Shown here in pieces: positions 15,892 through 24,832 of a stretch of DNA of 64,000 nt. The stretch is taken from positions 1 through 64,000 of the forward strand of contig CAJTYU010000005.1 in NCBI GenBank assembly GCA_910584095.1, given 5' to 3'. The DNA is from an uncultured Dorea sp. Lineage in GTDB: Bacteria > Bacillota > Clostridia > Lachnospirales > Lachnospiraceae. The position numbers and the translations under genes are program-made. The notes under the pieces are model-generated. The model saw only the letters and a program-made list of their open reading frames with translations, was not told the DNA's origin and made no database searches. The stretch's first letter is position 1. Each line of letters begins with the position of its first letter.

Positions 15892-17562
15892 TTATGCAGA
15901 AAGGTTTCCAAGTACCATAAACTCATATGGCTTCATTGTATATACCATATCCTTATGCGGCTGGCAAACGGTCTCCGGCAAGGGATAATTTCCCAGCAGC
16001 GCCTTGCAGCCGCTCCATGCTTTATCTATTTTTATCTTCTGCTCCTCTCTGCCAAGATTGCAGAACACTGCGATTTTCTGATCTCCCAAAGTTCTCTGGT
16101 ATGCAAACGCCATATCCGTTCCTGTCTCCATGAAGCAAATTTCCCCCTCTGCAATCACCGGATACCCTTTCCTCATTGCAATCAGCTTCTTATAGAATGC
16201 AAAGATGGAATCTTCGTCCCCGCGCTGCGCCTCTACTGTGATTTCCTCTCTGAACCCGGCAGACACAGGGAGCCATGGCTCCTCCTCAGAAAATCCGCCG
16301 TACTTTTCCTTGTTCCACTGCATAGGCGTCCTGCTGTTATCCCTTGATCTAGCCGCCAGTATCTCCAGCGCTTCCTGCTCTGTCTTCCCTTCTTCCAGCA
16401 AAATCCGGTAATAGTTCAGGCTTTCCACATCCCTATACTGCCCGATGGAAGAAAAGTGGGCGTTTAGCATCCCGATTTCCTCTCCCTGATAAATATAGGG
16501 CGTCCCGCGCATAAAATGGATCATGCCTGCCAGCATCTTTGCCGATTCCTTATAGTAAATTCCCTCGTCCCCCATCCTGCTTACAATGCGGGGCTGGTCA
16601 TGGTTGCACCAGAAGAACGCATTCCATCCCTTTCCTTTCTGCATCCCAATCTGCCATTTTATAAAGAGTTCCTTTAGTTTCTTATAATCCACGGGCATAA
16701 GCGCCCATTTCTCCCCATCTTTGTAATCCGTCTTCAGATGATGGAAATGAAAGCACATAGAAAGCTCTTTTTCCTCCGGCGAGGAATAGCGGACGCAGTG
16801 CTTAAGAGAAGTGGAAGACATTTCGCCCACCGTTATAAAGTCCTCAATCCCTGCGTCCCTTACCAGTTCCTTCAGATACTCGTGGATGTGGGGGCCGTCG
16901 CTGTAAAATCTCCTTCCGTCTCCCTGGAAATCATCCTCCATCCGTTCCGGCTTGGAAACCAAATTAATCACGTCAAACCGGAAAGCCCGAACCCCTTTGT
17001 TTTTCCAGAACCGGAGAATTTCTTTTAATTCCTCCCGGACCTCCGGGTTATCCCAGTTTAAATCAGCCTGCGTCACGTCGTATAACCGGAGATACCATTT
17101 CCTTAAGCACGGCATATATTCCCATGCGGAACCGCCGAATTTTGACTGCCAGTTGGTGGGCGCCTGATCCGGGACGCCTTCCTTAAAAATATAATACTTC
17201 TCATATTTTTCATTGCCCGCCAAAGCTCTCTGAAACCATTCATGTTCCGTGGACGTATGGTTAAATACCATGTCAAGCATCAGTCCAATGCCTCTTTTTT
17301 CCCCCTCGCTGATCAGCGTCTCCAAGTCTTCCATCGTCCCGAATTTGGAATCTACCGCGCAGTAATCCGCCACGTCATACCCATTATCGTGCTGCGGCGA
17401 TGGGAAAATGGGCGTCAGCCACAGATAATCTACTCCCAATTCCTGCAGATAATCCAATTTTTCAATGATTCCGGGGATGTCTCCAAAGCCATCCCCATTT
17501 GTATCCCGAAAAGATTTCGGATAAATCTGATATATTACTTTATCTCCAAACTTATTTCCCAT
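15892..17562 (-). CDS. treC: trehalose-6-phosphate hydrolase (GH13)
   Basis: A 556-residue alpha-glucosidase of GH13. The nucleophile Asp is in FRFDVINL, the acid/base Glu in TVGEMSSTS, and the transition-state Asp in NHDQPRIVSR. The GEMSSTS...CVRYSSPE...ELSMCFHFHHLK stretch is characteristic of phosphotrehalases rather than plain oligo-1,6-glucosidases. The enzyme splits trehalose 6-phosphate to glucose and glucose 6-phosphate. The start overlaps the 3' end of the treP remnant, so it depended on the treP promoter, which is now missing. The gene itself is intact. The ATG at 17562 with GGAGAG upstream is chosen over a TTG at 17571. Confidence 0.9.
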   Translation of the reverse strand: MGNKFGDKVIYQIYPKSFRDTNGDGFGDIPGIIEKLDYLQELGVDYLWLTPIFPSPQHDNGYDVADYCAVDSKFGTMEDLETLISEGEKRGIGLMLDMVFNHTSTEHEWFQRALAGNEKYEKYYIFKEGVPDQAPTNWQSKFGGSAWEYMPCLRKWYLRLYDVTQADLNWDNPEVREELKEILRFWKNKGVRAFRFDVINLVSKPERMEDDFQGDGRRFYSDGPHIHEYLKELVRDAGIEDFITVGEMSSTSLKHCVRYSSPEEKELSMCFHFHHLKTDYKDGEKWALMPVDYKKLKELFIKWQIGMQKGKGWNAFFWCNHDQPRIVSRMGDEGIYYKESAKMLAGMIHFMRGTPYIYQGEEIGMLNAHFSSIGQYRDVESLNYYRILLEEGKTEQEALEILAARSRDNSRTPMQWNKEKYGGFSEEEPWLPVSAGFREEITVEAQRGDEDSIFAFYKKLIAMRKGYPVIAEGEICFMETGTDMAFAYQRTLGDQKIAVFCNLGREEQKIKIDKAWSGCKALLGNYPLPETVCQPHKDMVYTMKPYEFMVLGNLSA

Positions 17563-18130
17563 CTGTTCCAAACTCTCCTATTACAGTCTTTGCCGCCTCT
17601 GCCTGAATGCCCGCGGCAAATGTCACATTTCCTGCGTTTCCTTGGTCCGTAATAATACAAAGGGTCGTATCCGAGTATCCCGCCGCCCGGATCTTCTCCC
17701 TGTCAAACCGGATCAGAGGCGTTCCGGCCTTCACATATGCATCCTGCTTTACCAGATATGTAAATCCCTCTCCCTGCATCTTCACCGTATCAATGCCCAC
17801 ATGCAGCAGAATTTCCATTCCATTGTCCATCCGAAGGCCTGCCGCATGGCGGGAATCTTCCATCAGCACGCACACTCTGGCGTCTGCCGGCGAACAGACT
17901 ACTTCCGTCTCTGGGATAATCGCCATCCCCTCGCCCATCATGCCTTCGGAAAACACGCCGTCGTTTACTTCCTTCAGCGTAATGGCCTTTCCGGTTAAAA
18001 ATGCCTTTAATTCCCCGCAGGTTCCGGCTGCTTTCAACTCCTCTCCTGCTTCACGCTGTCCGTCGTCCTGTTTTTCACTTCCTGCTTCCTCTGCCGGTTT
18101 CATATCTTCCAGCCTGCTATACAGACCTCC
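17552..18130 (-). pseudogene. treP: 3' remnant of trehalose PTS EIIBCA: the EIIA domain
   Basis: The readable protein is the C-terminal glucose-type EIIA domain of a trehalose PTS permease, preceded by a charged linker. Both conserved histidines are in place (DSRHAAGL and EILLHVGIDTVKM), as is the GVFSEGMMGEGMAI strand. EIIB and EIIC, together about 450 residues, are missing. At about 18120-18135 the homology stops and the sequence becomes the antisense of a treR fragment. An ATG at 18103 with AGG 9 nt upstream could in principle start a free-standing EIIA. Transport of trehalose by this copy is not possible. Confidence 0.8.
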
Positions 18131-18625
18131 TTTACTATCGGAGGCATTGAGTCTTTCCGGGAGTCCGCCCTCCGCAACAACCAAGTTCCTGAAACCAAAG
18201 TGCTGCTCTTCACGGAAATAACCGCCGACCAGAAAATAGCAAAAAAAACCGGGTTCCCGCAAGGCTCCCAGTTATACTATATCCAGAGGCTTCACTATCT
18301 GGACGGGAAGCCCCTGATCATCAACCACAACTATTTCCGAAAGGACGTGGCCTCAGGGCTCACGAAAAAGATCGCGGCAAACTCCATTTACGCCTATCTG
18401 GAACAGGAACTGCACATTTCCATCGTCACCAGCAAACGGATTATGACCGTAGAAAAAATGACCCAGATCGATGAGAAATATCTAAAGCTTGGAGACTACA
18501 ACTGCCTTGCCGTTGTCACCAGCCAGACCTACAACGGCGACGGCGTCATGTTTGAATACACCCAGTCCAGACACCGGCCGGATTATTTCTGCTTCCAAGA
18601 TAACGCTACAAGGAATCCCCGCTGA
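18131..18625 (+). pseudogene. treR: 3' remnant of trehalose operon repressor TreR (UTRA domain)
   Basis: Reading from about 18134 the frame gives GGIESFRESALRNN and then a UTRA effector domain, including FPQGSQLYYIQRLHYLDGKP and the closing SRHRPDYF typical of TreR. The GntR winged-helix DNA-binding domain (about 80-90 residues) is missing, and no ribosome site or good start codon precedes the fragment. It faces head to head with the treP remnant. The missing 5' halves of both genes and the shared promoter are explained by one deletion. Confidence 0.8.
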
Positions 18626-18685
18626 CATCCTTTCCTTCACTACCTCTCAGTGCGCATAGGGATACACGGTCCCGCCTCCTATTTG

Positions 18686-20743
18686 TTACTGCAGCACTTC
18701 ATAAACAGCCGTACCGAACCCTGGAAGGACCTGCTTTCCCAGCGCTCTGCCGCCTGTATACAATAGCTGCATTTCTTTTCGCAGTACAAAGGCTGTTTCC
18801 TCTGCCTGGAAATTTAAGACAAACAAATATTTCTTTCCTTCTTTTTCTCTCAAAACCACTTCCAGAGTCTCCGGCGCGCCAATCAGATCTGCAAAAGGTT
18901 CTTTGATTCCCAGATACTCAAACAGCCAGTTCAGATTCTCCCTGGAAAAAGTGCTTCCAAAGTGAAGTGCTTTTCCTTTTCCCAATTTCTTTTCCACCAC
19001 TGCCGCTTTTCCCTTATAATAACTGTTCCCATAAAATGCCAGAACCTCCGCGCCCTCCAAGGGTTCAAGAATATCATTAAACAGCGGCATCTCTATTTTC
19101 TTTTCTCCGCAGACTGCCCACACCCCTTCTTCTGCAGGACTAGTAAAGGTAAAATCCCGCACATCGGAACCTGTGATCTCCTGTAAAAGCCCCGGCTGCG
19201 GCAGCATCACACATTTTCCATTCCTATCTTTATATCCGCTCCGGCAGCCGATAACCAATATTCCTCCCTGTCCTACATATTCTTTTAACAGTCCTGCCTT
19301 TTTTTCATCCATAATCGTCGGATGGGGATAAATCATAACCGGATATAGGGACAAGTCGCACAACCCGCTATCCTCTTCAAGATACACCACATCATAAGGA
19401 GTATGATACAGTTCTGAAGCCATAAATATCTCTTTCTCACTCTGCTTCGCCACTCTTTTGTGCCACACATCCACTTCCGTATCCCATTCGTTATCATAAT
19501 CCTTGAGCAATGCAAACGCCGGCACATTCTCTGCGCCGCAGACCGCGTCAATACTCTTTAATTTCCGGTAAAAATCCTGAACCTCCGCAAGTTTCCTGTT
19601 GTCGCGGTTATCATAATCCAGAATGCCATGCCAATAAATCTCCGTTCCTATTGTACAGGTTCTCCATCGGAAAAACGAAATATAATCCGCTCCCTGCGCG
19701 ACGCTCTGTATCGCCCATAGCGTTAACTGCCCCGGTCTTGGCGCCGGTCCTTCCATCCTCGTGGTCCAGCCGTTTGCCCCCGACTGCTGCTCCATGATCC
19801 CAAAATGCGGACAGACCGAACGTACCTCATTTAAATGCATCGTCCATTTCCGGTCATTTAAGTCATCTGTCTTTTCGAAATCTCTATCCAATCCAAAAGC
19901 AAAACTGGGATAAGAATCATAGGTAAATACATCCAGACATTCCTTCTCCATACGGTGGTTATCCACATTCCAGAATATGCCGTTGGTTGTGATATAATCT
20001 TCCGGCTTTTTATATTTCCGGATAATTTCAGCCTGAGTCTTGCAGAACCTCAAAGTACTCTCCGAAAGAAAACGAAAATAATCCAAATGCTGATGCGGAT
20101 TAATCCCATTATTCAGGACTGGTCTTGGGACATATAACTCCTCCCAATCTGTATATGTCTGATTCCAAAATACGGTTCCCCATGCCTCATTCAAGTTATC
20201 AAGGGTTTTATATTTCTCCTTCAGGAACACTCGGAAGGCAGATGAATCAGCTTCTGAATAAAACTCACAAGTCTCGCAGTTTAATTCGTTGTCAATCTGC
20301 CAGCCCGCAACCGCCGGATGTTTTCCGTAATGCTCTGCCTCCTTTTCTACGATTCTTGCGCTGAGTTTCTGATAAATGGGCGAATTATAATTATAATGCC
20401 GTCTGCCGCCATGCCGGTACAGTACGCCCTCCTTTGTTCCATTCAGCACCTCGGGATACTTTCTTGTAAGCCATGCCGGAGGCGTAGCGGTAGGGGTTCC
20501 AAAAATCACCTTCATTCCCTTTTCCCAGCATAAATCCAAAAACTTCTCAAAAAATCCAAATTCAAACCTGCCCTCTTCCGGCTCGATCTTATTCCATGCA
20601 AATTCTGCGATACGAACCACGCTGATTCCGGCGTCAAGCATTCTGTCCAAATCCTCCGCCCACAGACATTCATCCCAATGCTCCGGATAATAGCATACCC
20701 CCATAGTCAGCTTATTCCACCTGTGATTCTGTTTTCTATTCAT
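18686..20743 (-). CDS. beta-galactosidase, GH42
   Basis: A 685-residue GH42 enzyme. The TIM-barrel domain begins GVCYYPEHW, the acid/base Glu is in GWQIDNELNC (about residue 153) and the nucleophile Glu in HFGIMEQQSG (about residue 317). A trimerisation domain (about 390-600) and a small C-terminal beta domain follow. There is no signal peptide, so the substrate is an imported beta-galactoside such as lactose or a galacto-oligosaccharide. No transporter adjoins it; the divergent neighbours are a MarR regulator and a MATE pump. AGAAGGG precedes the ATG. Confidence 0.94.
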   Translation of the reverse strand: MNRKQNHRWNKLTMGVCYYPEHWDECLWAEDLDRMLDAGISVVRIAEFAWNKIEPEEGRFEFGFFEKFLDLCWEKGMKVIFGTPTATPPAWLTRKYPEVLNGTKEGVLYRHGGRRHYNYNSPIYQKLSARIVEKEAEHYGKHPAVAGWQIDNELNCETCEFYSEADSSAFRVFLKEKYKTLDNLNEAWGTVFWNQTYTDWEELYVPRPVLNNGINPHQHLDYFRFLSESTLRFCKTQAEIIRKYKKPEDYITTNGIFWNVDNHRMEKECLDVFTYDSYPSFAFGLDRDFEKTDDLNDRKWTMHLNEVRSVCPHFGIMEQQSGANGWTTRMEGPAPRPGQLTLWAIQSVAQGADYISFFRWRTCTIGTEIYWHGILDYDNRDNRKLAEVQDFYRKLKSIDAVCGAENVPAFALLKDYDNEWDTEVDVWHKRVAKQSEKEIFMASELYHTPYDVVYLEEDSGLCDLSLYPVMIYPHPTIMDEKKAGLLKEYVGQGGILVIGCRSGYKDRNGKCVMLPQPGLLQEITGSDVRDFTFTSPAEEGVWAVCGEKKIEMPLFNDILEPLEGAEVLAFYGNSYYKGKAAVVEKKLGKGKALHFGSTFSRENLNWLFEYLGIKEPFADLIGAPETLEVVLREKEGKKYLFVLNFQAEETAFVLRKEMQLLYTGGRALGKQVLPGFGTAVYEVLQ

Positions 20744-20892
20744 CTGTTTTATCCCTTCTATAAAATATTTAAAAGCCTGTCCAATAATCAGGTAAAAATC
20801 ATACCATATCTACGCATGGGTTACAAGCGTTACTATGAGCGGAGTGAACAGTATTGCAAAGTACTGTGTAAACAGTAACTCCGAAAATTTTA

Positions 20893-20942
20893 TTGACTTT
20901 TATCCGAAATCAGACTATACTGGCATATGATCTGATTTCGGA
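20893..20942 (+). promoter_or_regulatory. marR-MATE promoter and operator
   Basis: TTGACT (20893-20898), a 17-nt spacer and TATACT (20916-20921) form the promoter. A perfect 12-bp inverted repeat, TCCGAAATCAGA (20903-20914) and TCTGATTTCGGA (20931-20942), has one arm in the spacer and the other past the start site. Only the second arm is transcribed, so this is a DNA operator rather than an RNA hairpin. The MarR protein just downstream is the likely ligand. Confidence 0.75.
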
Positions 20943-21037
20943 CTTTTTGAACGGGACAAACCAAGCCGCCCAGCCATTCTAAAATGAATAAAGGCTTAGA
21001 GATTCCGAGAGTCTATTATTACAAAAAGGAGACTGTC

Positions 21038-21484
21038 ATGAAACATATAGATCATTTATCCGAATACAACGAAATCATAAAAGAAAATGATGAAATATAC
21101 CGTCATTTGGCCAAAAACTTCCATATGCCGGAATGTACCTTCTGGATTCTCTACACCTTGCGCACCGCTCACGCTCCCCTGACCCAGAGTGAGCTGTGCA
21201 AAATTCTTTATGAACCCAAGCAGACCGTTAATTCCGCGCTGAAGAAGCTGGAAGCCGAAGGCTTTCTGTCCCTTGCTGTGGGAAGCGACCGGCGTTCCAA
21301 AACCATAACCCTTACCGATAAGGGCCAAACTCTTGCAGGCCAAACAGTAGACTTGGTTATTTCTGCCGAAAAGCATTCCCTTCTTTCTTTGGAAGAGACT
21401 GAGCAGGATTTATTTTTACAGCTATTTCACAAATATACCGACGCTTTAAAACAACAGATTACGGAGTTGAATAAAAAAACATGA
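21038..21484 (+). CDS. MarR-family transcriptional regulator
   Basis: A 148-residue MarR-type winged-helix protein. The recognition helix lies in LTQSELCKILYEPKQTVNSALKK (split over about residues 47-70) and the wing contains SDRRSKTITLTDKG. Such repressors are released by small aromatic or toxic ligands. Its stop codon overlaps the start of the MATE gene (ATGA), so the two are translationally coupled, and it very likely represses its own operon through the palindrome at 20903-20942. The ATG at 21038 with AAGGAG 7 nt upstream is preferred to one 18 codons earlier. Confidence 0.92.
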   Translation: MKHIDHLSEYNEIIKENDEIYRHLAKNFHMPECTFWILYTLRTAHAPLTQSELCKILYEPKQTVNSALKKLEAEGFLSLAVGSDRRSKTITLTDKGQTLAGQTVDLVISAEKHSLLSLEETEQDLFLQLFHKYTDALKQQITELNKKT

Positions 21485-22809
21485 AAATACAGCTATCTGA
21501 CCACTTTACTTATCAAAAATTACTGCGTTTTGTATTTCCCACGATTATTATGATGATTTTCACCTCTATATATGGAGTAATAGACGGCCTGTTTGTATCG
21601 GATTTTGTTGGCAAGACGCCTTTCGCCGCCCTGAATCTGGTCATGCCGTTCGTAATGATTCTAGGCGGTATGGGATTTATGATCGGAACCGGAGGAAGCG
21701 CCCTTGTGGCAATGGAGCTTGGATGCGGAAAAAAAGAAAGGGCAAACCAGACCTTTACTATGTTAATTTTGTTTACCATAATTCTGGGGCTTTTCCTCAG
21801 TATCGGCGGTATGTTGGTCATCCGTCCGGTATCCTTATTTTTAGGCGCGACGCCCTCTATGCTGCCGGACTGCGTATTATACGGCCGGATCACAATCGCC
21901 TTCATCGGCGTTTTTATGCTGCAGAATGTATTTCAAAGCTTTCTTGCGGCAGCAGAAAAACCGAAGCTTGGGCTTGCCATTACCATAATCGCCGGCGTTA
22001 CCAATGCCATATTGGACGCTGTTTTTATCGCCGGCTTCGGCTGGGGGCTGGCAGGCGCCGCCCTGGCTACGGGAATCGGGCAATGCGTAGGCGGACTGCT
22101 CCCTCTGTTATATTTTTTTAGGCCGAATTCCAGCCTGCTTAAATTGGTTCCCGCCAGACTAGAGCTTAAACCTATCCTAAAGACATGTGCCAACGGTTCC
22201 TCAGAAGTAATGTCCAGCGTTTCCTCCTCCACCGTAAGTATGCTCTATAACTTCCAGCTTCTCCGTCTTATCGGCGAGAACGGAGTCTCTGCTTACGGAG
22301 TCCTGATGTATGTGCAGTTTATTTTCATTGCCATTTCCATCGGGTACTCCATTGGAAGCGCTCCGATCATCAGCTATCATTATGGTGCAAAAAACCATAC
22401 GGAATTAAAAAATATGCTGCGCAAAAGTACGATACTAATGCTTGGTTCCGGTATCCTGCTGACCTGCCTTGCTATCTGGCTATCCTCGCCTCTGGCGAAA
22501 ATATTTGTAGGCTATGACGCAGAACTGTACAGGTTAACCACCCATGCCTTTCATTTATTTGCATTTTCTTTCCTGCTTGCAGGTTTTAATTTGTTTGCAT
22601 CCGGATTTTTTACCGCCCTGAGTAACGGGGGAATCTCCGCATGCATCTCCTTCCTCCGCGCGCTGATCTTTCAGGCTCTGTCCGTAATGATACTCCCATT
22701 GTTTATCGGCGTAGACGGCATCTGGCTTGCAATCACAGTCGCGGAAGCCTGCGCGTGCATTATATCCCTTGGATTCCTTGCGTCCAAAAGAAAAGTATAT
22801 CATTATTAA
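21481..22809 (+). CDS. MATE family efflux transporter
   Basis: A 442-residue membrane protein with twelve predicted helices in two related halves, of the multidrug and toxic compound extrusion family. The N-terminal helix region GVIDGLFVSDFVGKT and the repeat-related GEN-GVSAYGVLMYVQ in the second half are family features. It exports cationic compounds using Na+ or H+. Its start overlaps the marR stop by four bases. It resembles the second MATE protein of this window (60215-61549) in layout, though that one is under MerR-type control. Confidence 0.92.
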   Translation: MKIQLSDHFTYQKLLRFVFPTIIMMIFTSIYGVIDGLFVSDFVGKTPFAALNLVMPFVMILGGMGFMIGTGGSALVAMELGCGKKERANQTFTMLILFTIILGLFLSIGGMLVIRPVSLFLGATPSMLPDCVLYGRITIAFIGVFMLQNVFQSFLAAAEKPKLGLAITIIAGVTNAILDAVFIAGFGWGLAGAALATGIGQCVGGLLPLLYFFRPNSSLLKLVPARLELKPILKTCANGSSEVMSSVSSSTVSMLYNFQLLRLIGENGVSAYGVLMYVQFIFIAISIGYSIGSAPIISYHYGAKNHTELKNMLRKSTILMLGSGILLTCLAIWLSSPLAKIFVGYDAELYRLTTHAFHLFAFSFLLAGFNLFASGFFTALSNGGISACISFLRALIFQALSVMILPLFIGVDGIWLAITVAEACACIISLGFLASKRKVYHY

Positions 22810-22829
22810 AGCCTGCCTTCCCCAAACGA

Positions 22830-22858
22830 TTGACAAGGCAGATTTATTATTGTAAATA
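22830..22858 (+). promoter_or_regulatory. promoter of rqcH
   Basis: TTGACA (22830-22835) is followed after 17 nt by TAAATA (22853-22858). The rqcH start codon is about 100 nt downstream. Confidence 0.6.
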
Positions 22859-22961
22859 TAGAATGTCAGGGTCAATAAGAAAGGTCTTGAAATGCGGAGC
22901 AATCCGTGACATCATAACATAAAAGCAGCGAATGAATTTATTTAAGAAAGGATATATTACA

Positions 22962-24701
22962 ATGGCATTTGACGGAATTACAGTTGCCGCCCTTGCGCGG
23001 GAACTAAAAGATAAGTTAACAGACGGAAGGATCAATAAGATTGCACAGCCGGAGGCAGACGAACTGCTTCTTACTGTCAAAACCGCGGACGGCCAGCGCC
23101 GCCTTTACATTTCTGCAAGCGCATCCCTTCCACTGATCTATCTGACCGAAGAAAACAAACGAAGCCCCCTAACCGCGCCTAATTTCTGTATGCTCTTAAG
23201 GAAGCATATAGGAAACGGGCGAATCACAGATATTACCCAGCCGGGATTAGAGCGCATCATCTGTATTCATATCGAACATTTGGATGAAATGGGCGACTTA
23301 TGCAGGAAAAAGCTAATTGTAGAAATCATGGGGAAGCACAGCAATATTATTTTCTGTGACGACAAGGATATGATTATCGACAGCATCAAGCATGTTTCCG
23401 CTCAGATGAGTTCTGTTCGGGAAGTGCTTCCCGGAAGGCATTACTTTATCCCGGATACCATGAACAAAACAAACCCTCTATCCGTCTCCCCGGAAGCCTT
23501 CTCAGACGCCCTCTCCGCCAAGCCAATGCCGGTGGGAAAAGCTATTTATACCAGCTTCACCGGAATCAGCCCGGTTACAGCCGAGGAAATCTGTTTCCTT
23601 GCGGGAATTGATTCCCGCATGACTGCAAAAGACTTATCCGGCGACGTCCTGCTTCATTTGTATAATCAATTTACGATTTATTTAGACCAGTTAAAAAATA
23701 GAAATTTCAAGCCAGTAACCTATTATGAACATGGACTGCCGAAGGAATTTGCCTGCCTTCCCCTGTCCCGCTATAACTCCTGCGAACACCGGGAATCCGA
23801 TTCTGTCTCTTCGCTTCTTTCTACCTACTACGCCGAGAAGAATACCGTAACCAGAATCCGGCAGAAATCTGTGGATTTGCGCAGGATTGTCCAGACAGCC
23901 TTAGAACGGAACCGCAAAAAGTTTGATCTGCAGTCGAAACAGCTTGCAGACACCAGCGGACGAGATAAATATAAAGTCTTTGGAGAACTGATTAACGTTT
24001 ACGGCTACAATTTAGAACCCGGTGAGGGAAGCTTAGAAGCGCTGAATTATTATAATAATAAAATGATAAAAATTCCTCTTGACGCCACCAAAACGCCGCA
24101 GGAAAACGCCCAGCGTTATTTTGCCAAGTATAACAAACAGAAGCGCACCTTTGAAGCGCTCAGCGAGCTGATTAAAGAAACTTCCGACGACATTACCTAT
24201 TTGGAATCTGTAAGCAATGCATTAGATATTGCCCTAGACGAAGACGATCTGGCCCAGATCAAGGAAGAATTAACCGAAAGCGGATACATCCGGCGCAGAT
24301 TTACCAAGAAAAAAGTGAAGTTAAAGAGCCGGCCCTTCCATTACTTATCCAGCGACGGTTACCATATGTATGTGGGAAAAAATAATTTCCAGAACGAAGA
24401 ACTGACCTTTCATTTTGCTTCTGGAAACGACTGGTGGTTCCACGCCAAAGGCGCGCCCGGTTCCCATGTTATCGTCAAGTCACAGGGAGACGTCCCTCCG
24501 GACCGGGTATTTGAAGAAGCCGGCAGATTAGCCGCCTATTACTCCAAAAACCACGGTAATGATAAAGTTGAAATTGATTATATTGAAAAAAAACATGTAA
24601 AAAAAGTAAACGGCGCCAGACCGGGATTTGTCATCTACCATACCAACTATTCGCTGGTGATAGATTCCGACATTTCCTCTCTGACGCTTCTAGAATCTTA
24701 A
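22962..24701 (+). CDS. rqcH: Rqc2 homologue RqcH (NFACT, ribosome quality control)
   Basis: A 579-residue NFACT protein, often annotated as fibronectin-binding. The N-terminal NFACT-N domain starts MAFDGITVAALARELKDKL, a coiled-coil region spans roughly 290-440, and the NFACT-R domain has GKNNFQNEELTF and WFHAKGAPGSHVI. In Bacillus this factor binds stalled 50S subunits and adds alanine tails to incomplete chains. The ATG at 22962 with AAAGGA upstream is preferred to one ten codons earlier. It stands alone between the MATE gene and a terminator. Confidence 0.93.
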   Translation: MAFDGITVAALARELKDKLTDGRINKIAQPEADELLLTVKTADGQRRLYISASASLPLIYLTEENKRSPLTAPNFCMLLRKHIGNGRITDITQPGLERIICIHIEHLDEMGDLCRKKLIVEIMGKHSNIIFCDDKDMIIDSIKHVSAQMSSVREVLPGRHYFIPDTMNKTNPLSVSPEAFSDALSAKPMPVGKAIYTSFTGISPVTAEEICFLAGIDSRMTAKDLSGDVLLHLYNQFTIYLDQLKNRNFKPVTYYEHGLPKEFACLPLSRYNSCEHRESDSVSSLLSTYYAEKNTVTRIRQKSVDLRRIVQTALERNRKKFDLQSKQLADTSGRDKYKVFGELINVYGYNLEPGEGSLEALNYYNNKMIKIPLDATKTPQENAQRYFAKYNKQKRTFEALSELIKETSDDITYLESVSNALDIALDEDDLAQIKEELTESGYIRRRFTKKKVKLKSRPFHYLSSDGYHMYVGKNNFQNEELTFHFASGNDWWFHAKGAPGSHVIVKSQGDVPPDRVFEEAGRLAAYYSKNHGNDKVEIDYIEKKHVKKVNGARPGFVIYHTNYSLVIDSDISSLTLLES

Positions 24702-24743
24702 AGTCATACCGTCCGGGATACTTTACTGCATGAATTGTGTATC

Positions 24744-24783
24744 AGGAATTTCTGTCCTCTTCTTTCAGCAGACAGAAATTCCT
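24744..24783. terminator. terminator between rqcH and the DUF815 gene
   Basis: AGGAATTTCTGTC (24744-24756) pairs with GACAGAAATTCCT (24771-24783), a 13-bp stem between two convergent genes. The U tracts on both strands are weak. Confidence 0.6.
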
Positions 24784-24832
24784 CTTTCACTGAGTTTGCT
24801 TTCCTTCATCGTAATCTTTCACTGATATTCTT

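Noticed and set aside
20903..20942. The marR upstream inverted repeat as an intrinsic terminator (T5 follows it)
   Set aside because: The promoter's start site lies between the arms, so only one arm is transcribed and no RNA hairpin can form.
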